NCBI GenBank assembly: GCA_000727475.1
Contig: KL647288.1
Location: forward strand, 1,275,285 to 1,339,284
Reading direction: 5' to 3'
Source of the DNA: Sarcocystis neurona
Lineage: Eukaryota; Apicomplexa; Conoidasida; Eucoccidiorida; Sarcocystidae
DNA: 64,000 nucleotides
The notes under the pieces are model-generated. The model had not been told where the DNA came from, searched no databases, and saw nothing but the letters and a program-made list of their open reading frames with translations. The position numbers were made by a program, and so were the translations under genes. Below are positions 60,601 to 64,000 of this stretch, in pieces (position 1 is the stretch's first letter; each line of letters begins with the position of its first letter).

Positions 60601-63600
60601 TTTGTATGCATGTGTGTATGCGTCGCAAAACAGGGAGACACACAAATAGAGGCAGGTGTGGGGCTGTTCATGCTGTGTGGTGAATCGATTGCAGGGAAGA
60701 AGGGACTCCTCCCCGGCCCCAAGAGCAAAGCAGCAGCCGCAGCGGGACCGCTGTTTCTGCTGCCGGAGACACTGCTGCCGAAGCCGCCTCCCGGCTTCAA
60801 AGCAGCAACGAAGCTGCAGTGGGCGCCTCTCTACGAAACGCAGGTCCCACTTTCACCACCAACAGCAGCAGTAGCAGCCACGTCTATACTACTCCGCGTG
60901 CGCCTATCCTGCAGCACTCTTACTCTCTGTTGTCGCACCCCCAGCAGCAGTAGCAGCCACACGCGTATTATCTCTGCATGCGCCTCTCCTGCACCGTTTC
61001 TTCTACTCTCTCAGCCCCCGCAGCACCAGTAACAGGCAGATGTATAATGTCTTCACGTGCGCGTCTGCCGCAGCGTTTCTTCTCTACCCGCACCAGCAGC
61101 AGCAGCAAGAAGTGTGTCTCTGCGTGCGCGTGTCCTGCAGCGTTTTTTCGTCTCCGCCTCTTCTGTGTTATGTACATGTATTGAGAGAGGAAGTCTGTGT
61201 GTCGAGAATTGGCTTCTGCGCGGCGCGGCTGCTCTGCTGAGCTGCTGTTGCTGCTTCTACGTTCGCGCCTGCGCGTGCCGTGTACGTGTGTGGGGCAGAC
61301 GTATGTGGGCAGAGAGCAACAGCAGAGAGACATGCGTGGCGTGCTGCTGCTGCGTTGGGCTCTGCATGCCGCCGCAGCCAAAGCAGCAATTGGACACCAA
61401 ACACGCAGGGGCAGCGCATGCAGACAGCAGCAGGCAGCCGTGCAGTCAGCAGCAGCAGAGAGGGGGAGGGGGCCCACGTGAACAGCAGTAAGAAGGCAGT
61501 GCCTGCAGACAGCAGCGAGGACATACAACGAATACCAACAGGAGCAAGTCAACGTCTGAGGGACGCGTGCAGAGGGGTTTGAACGCAGAGCAGCGTCTAC
61601 GCGCCCTTCGGGGGGGAGGAGGGGCGCACGAACACGCCCTTGGTGGTTGGCTTCAAGCAGAGAAGTTCGACTTGAGCTGGGGAATCACACGAGAGAGTCG
61701 GACGAACAGCTCTTGTGCAGAGAAAGAAGAGAAGAGCAGGGGGAAGGGTTTGAACGCGGCAGACGGGAAGGTCCTCACGGGAGAGAAGTACGAACATGCT
61801 AAGAGGAAGAAGTAAAACAAAAGAAGAGGAGGAGGGAGACAGAAAAGGAAGAAAAAGTGTGTATGACAGACCCAACGAAGAGGACGTTGTGGACAGGAAG
61901 TAGCGCTCTCTGACGTGTTGGTGCAGGGAGACAGCGAGACAGAGAGAAAGGGCGGAGACGGCTGCAGGTGCTGTATAAGAGGAAAGGCTTCACTCGTGGG
62001 GAGTAGGGGGCCAGTGCTGTCTCATAAGAAAGGACAGCGAGACGGGGGAGGAAATGCAGCAGACGAACAGAGAGACAGCAAAAGAGAAGAAGCGGGCGAG
62101 ACAGAAAGGGAGCCGGGGAAGAAGCGGGAGAGACACGGAGACACGAAGAGAAGGGGTGGGGGACAGCGACACGGGAGGAGAGCGTCAGGTCTTAGTGGGT
62201 GATGCGTTGCTGCTGTGTTTGTTGTGGGCAGGTGGAGGGGACGGTGTTCCAAGGACTGCTGCAGCGTTACCCGGCGGCAACGGCGTCTCCCTCTGCAGGA
62301 GCTGCTGTTCCTGCGTCGCCAGTCGCCAGCTGCAGCCCGCCGACAAGCAGCAGCAGCAGAGAGACGTCGCAGAGGAGCAGCGGCGACAGCAACAGGAGTG
62401 GGGCAGGCGACAGCAGTGCAGCAGATGCTGGCAGCAGCAAGAGCAGTACTGGTAGTGGCGAGACTGCTTCTTCGTCTTGCGCAAGCGACGGCGCACTAGA
62501 AACGCACCTGGTGCTGCTGCCGAGAGAAGAAGGAGCAGGAGGGAGAAGAAAAGAAAGTAGCGAGCCACCGGCGTCGGCGGAGCAACCCTGTGCGTCGGAT
62601 ACGACCGGGGCAGCCGCTGAAGCGGCGCCTGCGGCAGCAGCAGCAGGAGGGGGAGCACGACCGACACGGTCAGCGAGGGGGAGGAGTGGAGCAGCAGGGG
62701 AGGAGGGGGGTCGGAGCAGCAGCAGGAACGGCAGCAGGTGCTTGGGAGAGGAGGATTTTCGTTATCGCGTGGACTTCAAGCAGCTGTTTGACTTATTTTA
62801 CTTCGAAGAAAAGGACGAGACGCAGCTTCAGCGTAGCCGGGGACGGCAGCAGCAGGGAGTGGGCGGCGGTGGCGCGGGGGGACCAGGTGGCGCAGGAGGC
62901 CCGGGGGCTGCAGGGTCGGCGCAAGGCGGTGCAGCCGGAGGGAAGAAGAGAGCCACGGGACTTCTCGAAGCCCGCGCTAGTCAAAATGTGGAGATTTGCC
63001 TCAAGAAAGCAAAACTTGTTGTTATGGAGGACTTTGTAGACCTGGCTCAGCAGCTCGACGACCCTACCCGTCTGCAAGTGGACTTCACCCTGGTGGACAA
63101 TATCTTGCAGTACTGGCCCGACACTGCCGTCGCTGCGGCCCTGCGAGGGAAATCGGCTGCCGACGCGGCACTGCTGCCAAGTGCTGACCAGCTGTATTAC
63201 GTCCTGCTCACCAAAGTTTCTCTTGCTGCCGAAAAACTCTCCTTCTTTCAGCAGTAAGCGACCCAGGAAGACGTACGGAGGAGGGCGGAGAGGCCACGTG
63301 TAGCCTGTGTGCGCGATGGAAAGGCACATCCAAGAAGAGAAAGGAGAGTTAGAGAGGAGACGAGACGCAGAAATTCGTGTTTTTCTCTCTCTCTTATTTT
63401 CTCACACAGCCATCCAGGGATAGGGCAAGGAGACGAGACAGGCGTCTCGGGGAGTGTCTGTGTGTGTATGTGTCTCTGTCTCTGTATGCGAGTGTGAGGG
63501 GGACTGACGACGAGCGGGTTTTTGTGGGGTGGAGGTGTGTGCTGCTTCCCCGGTCCGCACGCGTCGGATGATTCGCATGCGCATGTGTGTGTACGGCAGG

Positions 63601-64000
63601 TTCCGTGGTGCATGCGTTTTTCTTATTCGAGAGCGAGGAGCTGGCTGCTGTACCTGCGTCTCTGCATGCGGCGGGTCGTTGATGTGGGGAAGAACAATCA
63701 CCTGTTTCTTTTCTGGCCGCTGCTGCTGCTGGTGCGGGCGATGGCTGCGTTTTCCCCTGCAGACGGCAGCGGGTGGACGAAGAGCTCAGCAGCAGAGAAG
63801 CAGGCGTGCGACGATATTTTGACGCGCTGCTGCTGCTGCAGCGCACCCTCGAGGGGAAGAATTTTCAGCAGCTGCTCGCGCTGATTCTCCTCCTGGGCAA
63901 CTGCGTCAACCGAGGAAGCAAGGAAAGCTTTGCGTTCAAGCTGAAAGAATTTGCTGCCCAGCTTGCTGCCTGCAGCAGCAAAGATAAGTCCACCAACCTG
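51619..64000 (+). CDS. Formin (FH1-FH2 actin nucleator), partial at right edge
   Basis: A 7.3-kb open frame (51619 to the donor at 58942) encodes a roughly 2,400-residue Ala/Gln/Ser-rich spacer, a 13-residue polyGln run (about 58670-58710) and a proline-rich FH1 (PPGPPPPSKAPP, then PPPRPPPPPKAGKKAPPF). FH2 exons follow: 60695-60843 (ends KLQWAPLYETQ), 62232-63253 (VEGTVFQGLL; LFDLFYFEEKDETQ; LLEARASQNVEICLKKAKLV) and 63763-64000 (LGNCVNRGSKESFAFKLKEF; KDKSTN). Phases agree at every junction (1, 0, 2). The motifs match the FH2 order: lasso W-x-x-L, GT-x-F, knob, R-x-x-N-x-x-I and LGN-x-x-N-x-G. FH2 dimers nucleate and elongate unbranched actin; FH1 recruits profilin-actin. In coccidia formins serve motility and cytosolic actin networks; I cannot tell which paralogue this is. 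The ATG at 51619 follows an in-frame TGA by six bases, and a competing exon ends at 51676, so coding in this frame probably starts at an acceptor further down. Confidence 0.88.
58735..58942 (+). other. FH1 proline-rich segment
   Basis: Proline clusters separated by Ala/Gly linkers, ending at a G/GTAAGG donor (GT at 58943-58944) in phase 1. The next exon starts GGAAG after GATTGCAG at 60695, restoring a Gly codon. FH1 segments bind profilin; the clusters here (PPPP, then PPPRPPPPP) are of that type. Confidence 0.8.
58943..60694 (+). repeat. Formin intron with AT minisatellites
   Basis: Contains CATA/CATG tetranucleotide runs (59500-59560); a diverged repeat of about 60 bp, (TA)n then GTGCTGGTTAAACCTTATAC-like, at about 59795-60060; and another family of about 60 bp containing GAGAGGTGTGC and (TA)n at about 60180-60450. 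No coding exon seen. Confidence 0.7.
60844..62231 (+). repeat. Formin intron with degenerate repeats
   Basis: Begins at CAG/GTCCCA and ends at TTTGTTGTGGGCAG. About 60862-61160 holds several degenerate copies of a CAGCAGCAGTAGCAGCC...TGCGCCTCTCCTGCA-like unit. 61560-62200 is purine-rich (GAGAGAGA-type). Open frames here are repeat-driven. Confidence 0.6.
63254..63762 (+). other. Formin intron between FH2 exons
   Basis: 509 bp, beginning GTAAGC after CTTTCAGCA and ending TTTTCCCCTGCAG. The 3' end carries a CTG tract about 30-45 bp before the acceptor. The split codon CA/A (Gln) restores the FH2 helix, reading KLSFFQQRQRVDEELSSRE across the junction. Confidence 0.85.

Larger units (their letters stand above)
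60695..64000 (+). other. FH2 domain, three exons, truncated by window end
   Basis: Exons 60695-60843, 62232-63253 and 63763-64000. Two low-complexity insertions interrupt the fold. The first, of about 165 residues, lies between GTVFQGLLQRYP and the FRYRVDFKQLFDLF helix. The second, of about 40 Gly/Ala-rich residues, precedes KKRATGLLEARASQNV. The final exon reaches KDKSTNL exactly at the edge, so the C-terminal part of FH2 lies outside. Confidence 0.85.

Noticed and set aside
1..64000. CRISPR arrays, bacterial promoters or ribosome binding sites, tRNA and rRNA genes
   Set aside because: None seen; the tandem repeats lack spacer structure and the sequence is eukaryotic in architecture.

Overview
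The window looks like nuclear DNA of an apicomplexan coccidian, most likely an Eimeria species. Three things point there. (1) Exons are packed with CAG-type trinucleotide repeats that read as poly-Gln, poly-Ala and poly-Ser, the homopolymeric amino acid repeats known from Eimeria. (2) Long AT-rich microsatellites (TA, CATA, TCTA) fill introns and intergenic DNA. (3) The genes have GT-AG introns and no bacterial signals. I saw no rRNA, tRNA, CRISPR array or intact transposon. Several open frames begin at non-ATG codons, so I judged coding potential from frame length, splice signals and phase agreement rather than from start codons.

Layout, left to right. 1-1812: a minus-strand open frame (Ser-rich, then Gln-rich) running off the left edge. 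1849-10357: a long repeat-poor stretch with no gene I can support. 10358-11939: a compact two-exon minus-strand gene (about 266 aa, unknown function). 13385-about 29025: a very large minus-strand gene of at least seven exons coding for a roughly 2.8 kDa-residue-scale protein (about 2,800 aa): a low-complexity N-terminal half and a Gln/Glu-rich coiled-coil C-terminal half, with every mapped intron in phase 0. 29588-31011: minus-strand exons ending in the conserved C-terminal segment of the COPII scaffold Sec16. 31012-38370: a second repeat-poor stretch. 38985-about 45886 or further up: a minus-strand Ala/Gln-rich protein with a short module resembling the animal centriole protein SPICE1. About 46944-51676: plus-strand exon-like segments that are probably the 5' part of the next gene. 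51619-64000 and beyond: a plus-strand formin, with a roughly 2,400-residue low-complexity spacer exon, a proline-rich FH1 segment and three FH2 exons that join in phase; the FH2 domain is cut by the right edge.

The recognisable genes are cytoskeletal or trafficking genes: formin (actin nucleation), a possible centriole protein, a large coiled-coil protein and Sec16 (ER exit sites). They share no operon-like organisation; the SPICE1-like gene and the plus-strand gene appear to diverge from a common region around 46.2-46.9 kb.

The most unusual general signal is the strand orientation of the trinucleotide repeats. In the mapped exons the sense strand mostly carries CAG, while in many of the introns it carries CTG, and CTG tracts often sit where the pyrimidine tract of the 3' splice site is expected.
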